Notes under the pieces: model-generated | The model's input: only the letters and a program-made list of their open reading frames with translations | Told to the model about the DNA's origin: nothing | The model's database searches: none | Source: Pseudaeromonas sp038247115 | GTDB taxonomy: Bacteria; Pseudomonadota; Gammaproteobacteria; Enterobacterales; Aeromonadaceae | DNA: 64,000 bases | Assembly (NCBI GenBank): GCA_038247115.1 | Contig: JBBRVG010000002.1 | Span: 1 to 64,000 of the forward strand | Reading direction: 5' to 3' | Shown here: piece by piece, positions 18,035 through 27,609 of the stretch | Position numbering within the stretch: the stretch's first letter is position 1 | How the letters are laid out: the number at the start of each line of letters is the position of its first letter | Made by a program: the position numbers and the translations under genes

Positions 18035-19486
18035 ATGAGCAAGATCCAGATCCAAGAGGTTCGCCGGCTGGTCCAGCTGGTCGGCGGCAAAGAGAACATA
18101 GCTACCGTCAGCCACTGCCTGACGCGATTGCGCTTCGTGCTGCAACGCCCCGAGATAGCCGATCTCCAGGGGCTTGAAGCCTTACCCTCGGTCAAAGGCT
18201 GTTTTACCAATGCCGGCCAGTTCCAGATCGTCATCGGTACCGAAGTCGATCAGTTCTACCGTTTGCTGGCCAACGAGATTGAGCTCGAAGGGAGCAGCAG
18301 CAAGGAGGAAGTAAAGTCCGCCGCCCGTCAGAACATGAATCCGCTGGAGCGCGGTATCTCCCACCTGGCCGAGATTTTCGTTCCGCTGCTGCCCGCCATC
18401 ATCACCGGCGGTCTGATCCTCGGCTTCCGCAATGTCATCGGTGACATCAAGATGTTTGATGGCCATAGTCTGACCGAGATCAGTCAGTTCTGGGCCCAGG
18501 TCCACGCGTTTTTGTGGCTGCTCGGCGAAGCCATTTTCATGTTCCTGCCGGTGGGCGTCTGCTGGTCAACGGTGCGCAAGATGGGAGGCAGCGAGATCCT
18601 GGGGATAGTCCTCGGTATAACGCTGGTCAGCCCGCAGCTGATGAATGCCTACGACATCGGCAAAGTCGTACCACAAGTCTGGGACTTCGGCCTCTTTGCC
18701 ATCCAGAAGGTGGGTTATCAGGCCCAGGTGATCCCGGCGATGCTGGCGGGTTTGGCGCTGGCACTGATTGAAACCCGGCTCAAGCGGTGGATCCCGGCTT
18801 ACCTCTACATGGTGATAGTGCCGTTTGTCTCGCTGCTACTGGCGGTGATCCTGGCCCACAGTCTGATAGGTCCTTTTGGCCGCCTGATCGGGGATGGCGT
18901 TGCTTGGGCCGCCAAGGCCGCGATGACCGGCTCCTTCGCCCCCATAGGCGCGGCCCTGTTCGGTTTCTTGTACGCACCATTGGTGATCACCGGGGTACAC
19001 CACACCACCAATGCCGTGGATCTGCAGTTGATGCAGAGCATGGGTGGTACGCCGATTTGGCCGCTGATAGCGCTGTCGAACATAGCTCAGGCCTCTGCCG
19101 TAGTCGGCATCATGCTGATCAGCCGCAAGGAGAATGAACGGGAGATCTCGGTTCCTGCCGCCATCTCGGCCTATCTGGGCGTCACCGAACCGGCCATGTA
19201 CGGCATCAACCTGAAGTACAAGTACCCCATGCTGTGCGCCATGATCGGCTCTTGTCTCGCCGCCATTGTCTGCGGCAGTACCGGCGTTCTGGCGAACGGT
19301 ATCGGGGTCGGGGGCCTGCCCGGGATCCTGTCTATCCAGCCGCAGTTCTGGGGTATTTATGCTCTGGCTATGCTGATTGCCATCGTGGTGCCCATGGTGC
19401 TGACCGTACTGGTCTATCGCCACAAGAACCCGCAATCCCAGAACACCAATAACACGCAGCCGCTCACCGGGCGGGCTCGCGCATGA
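18035..19486 (+). CDS. treB: PTS trehalose-specific EIIBC component
   Basis: 483 residues from the ATG at 18035 (GGAAGA upstream). The N-terminal EIIB domain carries the phosphorylated Cys28 in SHCLTRLRFVL. From about residue 100 the hydrophobic EIIC domain spans the inner membrane in about ten segments. It imports trehalose as trehalose-6-phosphate; no EIIA domain is fused, so a glucose-type EIIA encoded elsewhere is probably used. It is the first gene of the TreR-controlled unit and is followed by treC across a strong hairpin. Confidence 0.95.
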   Translation: MSKIQIQEVRRLVQLVGGKENIATVSHCLTRLRFVLQRPEIADLQGLEALPSVKGCFTNAGQFQIVIGTEVDQFYRLLANEIELEGSSSKEEVKSAARQNMNPLERGISHLAEIFVPLLPAIITGGLILGFRNVIGDIKMFDGHSLTEISQFWAQVHAFLWLLGEAIFMFLPVGVCWSTVRKMGGSEILGIVLGITLVSPQLMNAYDIGKVVPQVWDFGLFAIQKVGYQAQVIPAMLAGLALALIETRLKRWIPAYLYMVIVPFVSLLLAVILAHSLIGPFGRLIGDGVAWAAKAAMTGSFAPIGAALFGFLYAPLVITGVHHTTNAVDLQLMQSMGGTPIWPLIALSNIAQASAVVGIMLISRKENEREISVPAAISAYLGVTEPAMYGINLKYKYPMLCAMIGSCLAAIVCGSTGVLANGIGVGGLPGILSIQPQFWGIYALAMLIAIVVPMVLTVLVYRHKNPQSQNTNNTQPLTGRARA

Positions 19487-19492
19487 TTTCCC

Positions 19493-19529
19493 GGGAAGAG
19501 CAGAGCTCTCTGCTCTTCCCCACTTTTTT
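19493..19529 (+). terminator. Strong intercistronic hairpin with T-run between treB and treC
   Basis: A perfect 13-base-pair stem (GGGAAGAGCAGAG with its complement) starts seven bases after the treB stop and is followed by CAC and six T. It looks like an intrinsic terminator that would reduce treC relative to treB, or an RNA-stabilising stem. Confidence 0.8.
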
Positions 19530-19545
19530 GGCTATGAGAACCGAT

Positions 19546-21198
19546 ATGCACACAGAACACTCCCCGAATTGGTGGCGGGATGCCGTCATCTACCAAATTT
19601 ATCCGAAGAGTTTTCAGGACTCCGGCGCCAAGGGCACCGGCGATCTTCAGGGCATCATCCAGCGTCTCGATTACCTACAACAGCTGGGGGTCGAGGCACT
19701 CTGGCTCACGCCCGTCTATCCCTCGCCCCAGATTGACAATGGCTATGACATCGCCGACTACCGGGATATAGATCCACGCTACGGCACTTTGGCCGACTTT
19801 GATGCTCTGGTAGCCGCCGCCCATGCCCGCGGACTACGCATCATCATGGATATGGTGGTCAACCATACCTCGACCGCCCATCTCTGGTTCCAGCAAGCCC
19901 TGCAGGATCCGGACAGTCCCTATCGGGATTACTACATCTGGCGCGATCCGGTTACAGGAGGCGCGCCCAACAACTGGCAATCGAAGTTTGGCGGTAGTGC
20001 CTGGCAGCTGGATCCGGCATCGGGACAGTACTATCTGCATCTGTTTGCCGTCGAGCAGGCGGATTTGAACTGGGAGAATCCGCAAGTCCGCGCCGAGGTT
20101 AATGCCATACTTCACTTCTGGGCCGATCGTGGCGTCGATGGTTTCCGGCTGGATGTCATCAACCTGATCTCCAAACAGCAGGACTTTCCGGATGACAACA
20201 GTGGTGATGGCCGCCGCTTCTACACCGATGGACCTCGTATTCATGAGTTTTTGCAGGAACTCAATCGCGAGGTCTTTACCCCGCGCAACCTGATGACGGT
20301 GGGCGAGATGTCGTCGACCACCCTCGAGCATTGCCAGCGTTACTCCAGCCGCGATGGCAAAGAGCTGTCGATGGTATTCAACTTCCACCATCTGAAAGTC
20401 GATTATGCCGATGGTGAGAAGTGGCGCCTGGCGCCCTTCGATCTGGTGGCTCTCAAGAAGATTTTCTGCCAATGGCAGCAGGGATTGCACGGCCAGGGCT
20501 GGAACGCACTGTTTTGGTGTAATCACGATCAGCCGCGCATGCTCTCCCGACTCGGCGTTACGGAACATTTACGTATTCAGGGTGCCAAGCTGCTGGCGAC
20601 CAGCCTCTATCTGCTGCAAGGCACTCCCTATCTCTATCAGGGCGAAGAGATTGGCATGACGGATCCGGGTTTCAGCCGCCTCGATCAGTATCGGGATATC
20701 GAAAGCCTGAACCTATACGCCCTCAAACGGCAGCAGGGCTTGAGTGACGCCGAGACGCTGGCGCTGCTGGCCGCTCGCTCCCGAGACAACAGCCGGACGC
20801 CGATGCAGTGGGACGACTCGGCACAGGGTGGTTTCACCCAAGGGCAACCCTGGATCGAACTGGCGAGCAATCATCAACAGGTCCATGTGGCCGCGGCTCT
20901 GGGCGATCCCGACTCTGTGTTCCACTACTACCGGGCATTGATCGCACTGCGCAAGCGACTACCGCTGCTACTCGAGGGAGATTACCAGGATCTGCTACCC
21001 GCCCACCCGCAGCTGTGGTGTTACCGGCGCCAGCACGCAGGCCAGACGTTGACGGTACTCTGCAACTGGAGCGCGCAGGAAGTGGCCCTGCCCGCAGAGG
21101 TGGCGCGCCCAGAGGGAGAGTTGCTGCTGAGCAATTATGCGGATCTCGCAGCGGCGCTCATATTGCGCCCTTACGAGGCGCAGGCCTGGCTTTCATAA
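19546..21198 (+). CDS. treC: Trehalose-6-phosphate hydrolase
   Basis: 550 residues, matching E. coli TreC (551). The start chosen is the ATG at 19546, just past the hairpin; no strong ribosome site is visible, and alternatives at 19534 and 19483 exist. GH13 motifs: DMVVNH, the nucleophile Asp in DGFRLDVINL, the acid Glu in TVGEMSS and NHDQPR. It hydrolyses cytoplasmic trehalose-6-phosphate to glucose and glucose-6-phosphate. Confidence 0.94.
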   Translation: MHTEHSPNWWRDAVIYQIYPKSFQDSGAKGTGDLQGIIQRLDYLQQLGVEALWLTPVYPSPQIDNGYDIADYRDIDPRYGTLADFDALVAAAHARGLRIIMDMVVNHTSTAHLWFQQALQDPDSPYRDYYIWRDPVTGGAPNNWQSKFGGSAWQLDPASGQYYLHLFAVEQADLNWENPQVRAEVNAILHFWADRGVDGFRLDVINLISKQQDFPDDNSGDGRRFYTDGPRIHEFLQELNREVFTPRNLMTVGEMSSTTLEHCQRYSSRDGKELSMVFNFHHLKVDYADGEKWRLAPFDLVALKKIFCQWQQGLHGQGWNALFWCNHDQPRMLSRLGVTEHLRIQGAKLLATSLYLLQGTPYLYQGEEIGMTDPGFSRLDQYRDIESLNLYALKRQQGLSDAETLALLAARSRDNSRTPMQWDDSAQGGFTQGQPWIELASNHQQVHVAAALGDPDSVFHYYRALIALRKRLPLLLEGDYQDLLPAHPQLWCYRRQHAGQTLTVLCNWSAQEVALPAEVARPEGELLLSNYADLAAALILRPYEAQAWLS

Positions 21199-21260
21199 AC
21201 AGCTGTGTAGCGCGGCACCAGTTCCTGCGAGTGGTGAGTCTGGCTAGGGTGTTGTGACAC

Positions 21261-21292
21261 AAAAAAAACCGGTCAGTGGAACTGACCGGTTT
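21261..21292 (-). terminator. Terminator shared by treC and the convergent chemoreceptor gene
   Basis: A 12-base-pair stem (AAACCGGTCAGT and its complement) with a GGA loop. On the minus strand it is followed by an eight-base T-run; on the plus strand the T-run is poor. Confidence 0.8.
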
Positions 21293-21339
21293 GGGTGTGG
21301 CTCATCCTGAAGCGCTGGATGGCGCTATGAGGTTTGTGC

Positions 21340-23508
21340 CTACTGTTTGAGTCGGAACTGGCCGAGCAAATTGGTGAGCTGAATGGAGAGCTCGGCCAGT
21401 TCGCGAGCCGCCAAGGCGCAGTTTTCCGAGGTCTGGCTGGTTTGGTGGGTAACCTCGTCAATCTGATGGATCCCGGTACTGACCTGATCGGCGCCAGAGG
21501 ATTGTTCACCGGCGGCCTGGGCAATTTCATGCACTAACCCGGCGACCTCGTCGGTATGGTGAACTATGCCGGAGAGCACCTCGGCAGTCTTTTTCGACAA
21601 CTGGATGCCCTTTTGCGTCCGTTGGGCTGAAATATCGATCAGCGAGGCGATCTGTTTGACGGCATCCCCACTGCGGCCGGCCAACTTGCGCACCTCATCG
21701 GCGACAACGGCGAACCCTCGGCCTTGCTCGCCGGCCCGGGCGGCTTCGATAGCGGCGTTAAGGGCCAACAGGTTGGTCTGAGAGGCTATGGCCTCTATGG
21801 TATTGGTGATGTTGTGGATATCGATGCCGGAAGCTTCGATCTCCTGCATGGCGCCCTGCAACTCGACCATGAGGGCGTTACCATTCTCGGCATCTTGCGC
21901 GGACTGTTTGGACAGCCGGCTTGCCTGGTCGGCATGTTCGGCGCTCTGCCGGATCTGGGCGGCGATCTGGGTCACGGTGGCGCTGATCTCGGTGACCGAG
22001 GATGCGGATTCGGTCGCGCCACTGGCCAGGTCATGACTCATAGCCGAGACTTTGTCCGCATTGTCGCCTATGTCCTCGGAACGTTGCCGGATCTGTCCCA
22101 CCAGGTTGTTCAAGTCCAGGATCATTTGGCTGAGAGCCCGACCGAGTTGATCCTGATCGGAGGCCATTTTCACGCTCTGGTTCAGATCCCCCTGGGCTAT
22201 CTTGCCTGCAACCATGACATGGGCGTGCAAGGTGTCGGCCATGCCATCGAGCGCGCTGGAGAGTTGCCCTATCTCGTCTGCGCTTTGGTAGCGCAGGCGC
22301 TTATCGAATTGGCCTAAGGCAATGCTCTTGGCCATATCCACTGCCGCCAGGATAGGGCGAGCCAGACTGCGGGCGACGAGGAACATGGCCCCTATTGCCA
22401 CGACTGTGACCAACAAGCCGATGATGATCTGCCAGTATGTGTTTTTGGCATTGTTGTCGGCAATTTGGCCAGACATGGCGTTGACATCACCGAGCACCAG
22501 ATCCTTATCGAGCCGGATCAGTATCCCCCACCGAGTGTCACTGTCGCCCAAGGTGATCGGCGCTAACACATGCAGCAGCCCGGTTGCTTCATCGGTATAG
22601 ATGGATTTTTCACCCCGGCGCATCAGTTCGCGGATTTTACCGGCCTCCTGGCTATAGAGACTATCGATGGACTTGCCAATGGCTTCCGGGTGCTTGCTCG
22701 CCGCAATCACCAGGTCATCGGCCGTGATGATCGATACATCGGCTTTATCCGGGTAGATGGCCTTGGCCACCTGCTCACTGATTTTCTGCACAAAGTCCAG
22801 GTTGTAGTCGGCTCCGGTGACGCCTAAAAAGCGGTCATTGACGATCACAGGGACAGAGAGGGTTGCCAGCCAGACATTCTTACCCTGAACCACATAAGGC
22901 AGGGGAGCTGTCACCGTCTGGCGATGATTTTTCTGTGGATTCTGATACCAGGCACCTTTGATGATGCCGTTGGGGTGTGCTTCAGTCGAGTCATACTCCA
23001 CCAAAGACTGCACCTTCAAGTTGTTGTTATTGTCCCGGATCCAATAGGGGGTAAAGCGCCCTGTCTCGGCATTATTACCGTTCTCCCCATTCAGGTTTTT
23101 AGCATCACTGTTGTCAAAGATATTTGGCTCCCAACAGCTATAGGTGCCGTTAAGGTCTTGATTACTCTTCAACACTTCACTCAGCATCATATTGAAGACG
23201 CTGCGATCCAGGATGGCGGCACTCTGGCTGGCATCTGTGGCATGAGTGGCGGCGGCCGTATTGGCCAGCGTCTGGGCGGCTTGCATACCCTTCTCCAATC
23301 GGCGGCTAATTGACAGCGCATATTCGGAGGCCACACTTTGCATCTTTTCCAGCGTGATACGCTCAACCAGAGTCGATACCGTTTGGTTGATGAGGCGATT
23401 ATTCGCTGTCGTGGAGGTGATGCTATAAGAGACCAGAATGGCTGCGGTAATCAGCAGCCCAATACCGGCAGGAAACGCTATTTTTGACTTGATGGACTTG
23501 AACGTCAT
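21340..23508 (-). CDS. Methyl-accepting chemotaxis protein with periplasmic Cache domain
   Basis: 722 residues from an ATG after AGGGAA. One transmembrane helix is at 10-30, then a periplasmic double-Cache-type sensor of about 310 residues (aromatic-rich WEPNIF, PYWIRDN, ITADD). A second helix lies near 360-380, followed by HAMP and the cytoplasmic signalling coiled coil with the conserved tip around NLLALNAAIEAARAGEQGRG. dCache receptors commonly bind amino acids or other small carboxylates; the ligand here is unknown. No CheW-tethering pentapeptide is seen at the end. Confidence 0.93.
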   Translation of the reverse strand: MTFKSIKSKIAFPAGIGLLITAAILVSYSITSTTANNRLINQTVSTLVERITLEKMQSVASEYALSISRRLEKGMQAAQTLANTAAATHATDASQSAAILDRSVFNMMLSEVLKSNQDLNGTYSCWEPNIFDNSDAKNLNGENGNNAETGRFTPYWIRDNNNNLKVQSLVEYDSTEAHPNGIIKGAWYQNPQKNHRQTVTAPLPYVVQGKNVWLATLSVPVIVNDRFLGVTGADYNLDFVQKISEQVAKAIYPDKADVSIITADDLVIAASKHPEAIGKSIDSLYSQEAGKIRELMRRGEKSIYTDEATGLLHVLAPITLGDSDTRWGILIRLDKDLVLGDVNAMSGQIADNNAKNTYWQIIIGLLVTVVAIGAMFLVARSLARPILAAVDMAKSIALGQFDKRLRYQSADEIGQLSSALDGMADTLHAHVMVAGKIAQGDLNQSVKMASDQDQLGRALSQMILDLNNLVGQIRQRSEDIGDNADKVSAMSHDLASGATESASSVTEISATVTQIAAQIRQSAEHADQASRLSKQSAQDAENGNALMVELQGAMQEIEASGIDIHNITNTIEAIASQTNLLALNAAIEAARAGEQGRGFAVVADEVRKLAGRSGDAVKQIASLIDISAQRTQKGIQLSKKTAEVLSGIVHHTDEVAGLVHEIAQAAGEQSSGADQVSTGIHQIDEVTHQTSQTSENCALAARELAELSIQLTNLLGQFRLKQ

Positions 23509-23821
23509 GGTATTCCCTCATGGGCCGGCGTTTGCAGTGGCAAAAAATAAAGCGCTAGGGTGATTAACATATAGAGCATTTTGCGCCGTCTGCTGTGACC
23601 TATTTCGCGCTGAACAGTACTAAGTACCCTGGTTCTGGCCTGGCGTTGGGCCCTGGCACTGGGTGCCGCTGTTCGTAGGGGTGTGGATCCAGGCGTGCCT
23701 GGTCGACTGCGAGCTCGGGGTTACCGTAGATGATGCGGTCGATTTGCCGTGCTAGCGGGCTATTTGCCTTGCGAAACGGGGATCTATGGCTTAGTTTTTC
23801 CTCCCTGGATGGGTTTCATGG
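23509..23821. other. 313-base intergenic stretch, no gene supported
   Basis: It lies between the divergent chemoreceptor and azlC. The chemoreceptor side is AT-rich and probably holds its promoter; no sigma28 element was found. The azlC side is GC-rich with no convincing ribosome site or small gene. Confidence 0.5.
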
Positions 23822-24514
23822 ATGAAGATGATGCGTTCCTGGCAGGGGATCTTCCCGCTGACGGTCCCTGTGATGATGGGCTATCTGCCCCTGGGGGCCG
23901 TGTTCGGGGTGTTATGGGCCAATGCCGGCCTGTGCTGGTACTGGGCACCGCTGATGAGTGTGCTGGTATATGCCGGTGCGCTGCAGTACCTAGCAGTGGG
24001 CATGCTGGCCGCCGGGACCGGTTGGCTGGATCTGGCGGTGGCCTCGCTGCTGGTCAATTTCCGGCATATCTTCTACGGGCTGTCGCTCTATCACCTCTTG
24101 CCCGGCCGCGGCCTGGGCCGGGCTTATTTTATCTTCGGCATCACCGATGAAACCTATTCCCTGCTCAGCGCTTCCGGCCAGGTGCAGGATCGGCAGCAGG
24201 CGCTGCGGGTGGTGTTCCTGAACCAGAGTTACTGGGTGCTGGGCACGCTTGCGGGGGTCTTGCTGGCCAAAGGCTTACCGCCCGGACTTCAGGGGCTGGA
24301 TTTTGCCCTGACGGCTCTGTTTACCGTGTTGGCGGTGGAGCAAGTCCGCGCCAAACGAGATTGGGGGGCTGCCGTGCTAGGGCTAGCCGCCGCCTTGGTT
24401 GCCGGATGGTTCTTCCCACACTATTTTTTGCTGGCGGCATCCCTGATGCTGGTTCTGGTATTGCTGGCCTGGCCGCTGCCAACTTCTGCGGAGCTGGCCC
24501 ATGACCACGACTGA
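23822..24514 (+). CDS. azlC: AzlC family branched-chain amino acid exporter, large subunit
   Basis: 230 residues with about seven hydrophobic segments. The AzlC pattern is clear (LPLGAVFGVLWANAG, VNFRHIFYGLSL, FGITDETYSL). With AzlD it forms an inner-membrane amino acid efflux complex. The ATG at 23822 is chosen; two further in-frame ATGs follow within nine bases. It overlaps azlD by 14 bases, which implies coupled translation. Confidence 0.9.
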   Translation: MKMMRSWQGIFPLTVPVMMGYLPLGAVFGVLWANAGLCWYWAPLMSVLVYAGALQYLAVGMLAAGTGWLDLAVASLLVNFRHIFYGLSLYHLLPGRGLGRAYFIFGITDETYSLLSASGQVQDRQQALRVVFLNQSYWVLGTLAGVLLAKGLPPGLQGLDFALTALFTVLAVEQVRAKRDWGAAVLGLAAALVAGWFFPHYFLLAASLMLVLVLLAWPLPTSAELAHDHD

Positions 24515-24830
24515 TTATCTGCTGGCTGCGCTGATCATGGGCGGCGTGACCTTTGCCCTCCGCGCCTTTCCCTTCGTCGCCCGTCATCTGATTGCCCATC
24601 ATCCCCGCATCCAGGTACTGGGTCAGCGCTTGCCGGTGGCCATGATGCTGTTGCTGACGCTGTATGCCATGGGTGTGCAGCAGTGGCACTCGCTGGCTCA
24701 GGGCAAGGCCCAGATTGCCGCTGTCCTGCTGGTTGCCGGGCTGCAGTTGTGGCGCCGACAGGCCATGCTCAGCATCCTGAGCGGTACCTTCCTCTATCTG
24801 GCACTAATGAACGGCTGGTTCGGCAATTAA
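24501..24830 (+). CDS. azlD: AzlD family branched-chain amino acid exporter, small subunit
   Basis: 109 residues with three to four membrane segments and the AzlD motif FALRAFPFV. It partners AzlC, whose stop it overlaps. A GC-rich hairpin without T-run (about 24839-24858) follows the stop. Confidence 0.88.
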   Translation: MTTTDYLLAALIMGGVTFALRAFPFVARHLIAHHPRIQVLGQRLPVAMMLLLTLYAMGVQQWHSLAQGKAQIAAVLLVAGLQLWRRQAMLSILSGTFLYLALMNGWFGN

Positions 24831-25222
24831 TTCAGGCTGCGGCGCCATGGCGCGCCGCAACGCCGCTATCTCATTCTCTATTTGCAATCCTGCGCTGGCC
24901 TCAGCCACAGGTTTTGCGAACGCTATGTCTTTTTTCTGAAATATTATTCATCCACCACTCAGTGTCATTTTGTGTTTAATCCATTCGGTATATTCCTGCG
25001 TCAGTATTTTATTTTCGTGCCAAGTTTTCACTAAATTCATTGCACTTGTCAGATGAGACAGGTTAATAAAAAGTTAATTTACCAATGGTAATTAAAGTGT
25101 TTAATTAGCCGGTGCTAGTGAGCGCCTGGCAAGTTAGCTTGTTGAATTATCAAAAACACATCAGCTCATACATTCCTCTGGCTAATTGTGCCAAGCGTAT
25201 ATTTTTTAAACAGGAGATTGTT
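24831..25222. other. AT-rich leader region of the afsA-like operon
   Basis: 392 bases. After 24900 the sequence becomes AT-rich, unlike its flanks. It includes the palindrome TTACC-AAT-GGTAA (25079-25091) within an AATT-rich block that could hold the promoter and an operator. No open frame with a ribosome site was found. The region ends in CAGGAGA before the afsA-like start. Confidence 0.5.
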
Positions 25223-25984
25223 ATGAATAAAATTATTTACGTGATAGGTGATGTATTTGAGAATTTCAAAGAGATCGAGGGTGCCGTGCATTATTCGGAG
25301 TGGGCCGATTCGGTTCGTAAGAATAATTACGATTATCCGGTGGTCGCTTGCCCTGGGCAGGGATTGACCTTCGAGCAGCAAGCTTATATCGACAAAATTA
25401 ACCATCAGTATATCGATGTGGCTGAACAGTGGAATGATGAAAAGAAATTAGCTACCAGTAAACAGACGCACAAATATCGTTGCGAGAATATTTTGATTAC
25501 CACACCGGTAGAAATAGCCCATAACACCTTTCAGTCTGATTTATTATTACATGCGGACAATGAGTTATTGCTCGACCATACTACCGGATATCATATTCAG
25601 GGTATGGTATTTCTTGAGGCGACTCGGCAAATAGCCTCCGCAGTAACCGATATGATACGCCCCTCCATTGGTAAATATTATGTGATGCATGACATTTATG
25701 CCGAATATCACAACTTTGCCTTCCCGATTGAAACTCAAGTTATTTTGAAAATTACTGAAATTAGATTCAATGATGAGGGCGAAGAAATATTTGTTATCAA
25801 TGTTGAATTTATGCAGAACGGTAAACGAATTGTGGTCACGGGCGGCAGCTTTACCGCCACAGACAAGCAGAAAATTATTCAAAAAGAGCAGCGACTGGCC
25901 CATATCACCATTCAGAAAAGTATTCGCACTTTGCAGAAAAAACTGCAACCCGTGCCGGTACTGAGTTCTGTGGTCGGGGGTTAA
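25223..25984 (+). CDS. AfsA-like A-factor/gamma-butyrolactone biosynthesis hotdog protein
   Basis: 253 residues from the ATG at 25223 after AGGAGA. The central part has the AfsA-family hotdog signature: HNTFQSDLLLHADN, then LLLDHTTGYHIQGMVFLEATRQ, with a later second half. In actinobacteria AfsA joins a beta-ketoacyl-ACP to dihydroxyacetone phosphate, the first step to gamma-butyrolactone signals. The N-terminal 80 residues are less typical. The gene is clearly more AT-rich than the four genes behind it, which suggests separate acquisition. The stop is two bases before the next start. Confidence 0.8.
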   Translation: MNKIIYVIGDVFENFKEIEGAVHYSEWADSVRKNNYDYPVVACPGQGLTFEQQAYIDKINHQYIDVAEQWNDEKKLATSKQTHKYRCENILITTPVEIAHNTFQSDLLLHADNELLLDHTTGYHIQGMVFLEATRQIASAVTDMIRPSIGKYYVMHDIYAEYHNFAFPIETQVILKITEIRFNDEGEEIFVINVEFMQNGKRIVVTGGSFTATDKQKIIQKEQRLAHITIQKSIRTLQKKLQPVPVLSSVVGG

Positions 25985-25986
25985 CC

Positions 25987-27036
25987 ATGCAAGCACAACA
26001 GGAGCAACAGCAGATGCAACAAACCGTGTTAGTGACCGGTGCGACCGGTCATTTAGGTAGTCATTTGACCCAGGCGCTGGTGGTGGCCGGGTATCAGGTC
26101 CGGGCCGGGGTTCGGGATCTGGGCAAGGCCCGATCCCTGGGCACCATATCCGGCGACTTGGTCGAGATGGACCTGCTGCAACCCGAGGGTCTGGTGCAGG
26201 CATTATCCGGCGTCGAGGTGCTTTACCATGCGGCAGCGCATTTTGCCCACTGGAGCCGGGCACCGGAGCGGGATATCGAACAGGCCAACGTGCAGATGAC
26301 GGAAAATATCCTGCGCGCCGCCCATCAGGCCGGGGTTAAGCGCGTGGTATATGTCAGCTCCACCGGCACCCTAGCCCGGGATCAGACCGGTCATGCCCTG
26401 GGGCCTGACAGCTGGTGTCAGGACACCTGTGGCAACCCCTATTTTGCCTCCAAGCTGGCAGCGGAACAGATGGCGCACCGCCTGGCAGAAGAGCTGGGCT
26501 TGCAGCTGATCTATCTGCTACCGGCCGCCATGATCGGCAGCGGCCAGTTCTGGCATACCCCGACCCTGAAATTTATGGAGGCCATAGTGCGCGGTGAACT
26601 GCCGCTGGATCTGGATTTCGAGATCAATCTGGTGGATGTGCGACGCGTGGTGCGGGCCATGGTGGCCGCCGCCCGGCAGGGGCAAGCCGGGCAGCGCTAT
26701 ATTTTGGCCAACCCCCACGGCATCGCCATCCGGGATATCGCCGCCATAGCGCAGCAGTTCAACCACAAGGTGCGTAAGCCCCTGCGCGTGGCAAAACCTG
26801 TGCTGCTGGCGGTGGGGCTGATGAGTGAGTGGTTGGCCAAGGGGTTCGGTATTGAACCGCAACTGCTGCGCAGCCAAGTCCATTTTTATTACCAATGCAA
26901 AGAGAACTTTGATGTTTCAGCCTCGATTCGGGATCTCAATCTGGAAACCGAAACCAGTGCCCAATGTGTCAATCGTTATTTTTCCGAGCTGATGGAATCC
27001 GGCTCTTTAAATCCTCAAGGAGTGAAATATGCGTAA
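25987..27036 (+). CDS. Extended short-chain dehydrogenase/epimerase family reductase
   Basis: 349 residues. The NAD(P)-binding motif is VLVTGATGHLG, and the catalytic Tyr and Lys are in NPYFASK, with VYVSSTG before them. It is close to the dihydroflavonol-reductase / 3-beta-HSD type of extended SDR. In the butyrolactone scheme it would reduce the butenolide or keto intermediate; this is inference from context. The start is ATG 25987; ATG 26014 after AGGAG is an alternative. It overlaps the next gene by eight bases. Confidence 0.85.
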   Translation: MQAQQEQQQMQQTVLVTGATGHLGSHLTQALVVAGYQVRAGVRDLGKARSLGTISGDLVEMDLLQPEGLVQALSGVEVLYHAAAHFAHWSRAPERDIEQANVQMTENILRAAHQAGVKRVVYVSSTGTLARDQTGHALGPDSWCQDTCGNPYFASKLAAEQMAHRLAEELGLQLIYLLPAAMIGSGQFWHTPTLKFMEAIVRGELPLDLDFEINLVDVRRVVRAMVAAARQGQAGQRYILANPHGIAIRDIAAIAQQFNHKVRKPLRVAKPVLLAVGLMSEWLAKGFGIEPQLLRSQVHFYYQCKENFDVSASIRDLNLETETSAQCVNRYFSELMESGSLNPQGVKYA

Positions 27037-27583
27037 TTATATTCGTGGTCTGTTGTGTGTGCTGATCCTGTCCTTTGGCCATGGGCTCTATGCCGGTGAG
27101 CTATATGATGAGTTGTCAGGAAAGCCTGCAAAGAAGATTTTATTCAGCTTGTTTGCCAAGGAGAGTTTTAATCAGGAAGAGGTCAAGGATCTGGATCAGC
27201 TCTGGCTGGATTACAACTTCAGTGAGCAGGATGTCGCCTCGGCATTCCGCAGCTATCAGAACAAATATCCGATCCAGATGACCGCTTATCAGGAGGTGAT
27301 CTTGTGGCATACCGACAAGGATGTGATCCCCAGTACCACAACGCCGGAAGAGTTTGCCCAGGTCGGACAACTGTTTCACCAGAAGGCAGCATTATTTGGC
27401 GGCACGGTACGGCTCATCGGTGGCTTCTTGAATAATGAACAACCGTACCGCAAGGGTCTCTGTCGCTGGATAGCCCCGAATACCTTCAGCATGTTGTATG
27501 TGGTGCGCTTGGCCCGTGAGCCCTACTTCGGTCCTTATTTCCCGCAGGATGGTGGCACCATTGTCTCCCAGACCTTGCATTGA
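27029..27583 (+). CDS. Exported protein of unknown function in the afsA-like operon
   Basis: 184 residues after AAGGAG. A signal peptide (LLCVLILSFGHGLYAG) predicts export to the periplasm. The mature part is soluble and aromatic-rich, with FLNNEQPYRKGLCRWIAPNTF near its end. I do not recognise a family. Overlap with the SDR gene upstream places it in the same transcript. Confidence 0.75.
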   Translation: MRNYIRGLLCVLILSFGHGLYAGELYDELSGKPAKKILFSLFAKESFNQEEVKDLDQLWLDYNFSEQDVASAFRSYQNKYPIQMTAYQEVILWHTDKDVIPSTTTPEEFAQVGQLFHQKAALFGGTVRLIGGFLNNEQPYRKGLCRWIAPNTFSMLYVVRLAREPYFGPYFPQDGGTIVSQTLH

Positions 27584-27609
27584 TGCCGGGCTGAATCATG
27601 AGGAATAGC

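Noticed and set aside
23749..24150. A 133-codon plus-strand frame overlapping azlC
   Set aside because: It is out of frame with azlC, has no family resemblance and no ribosome site.
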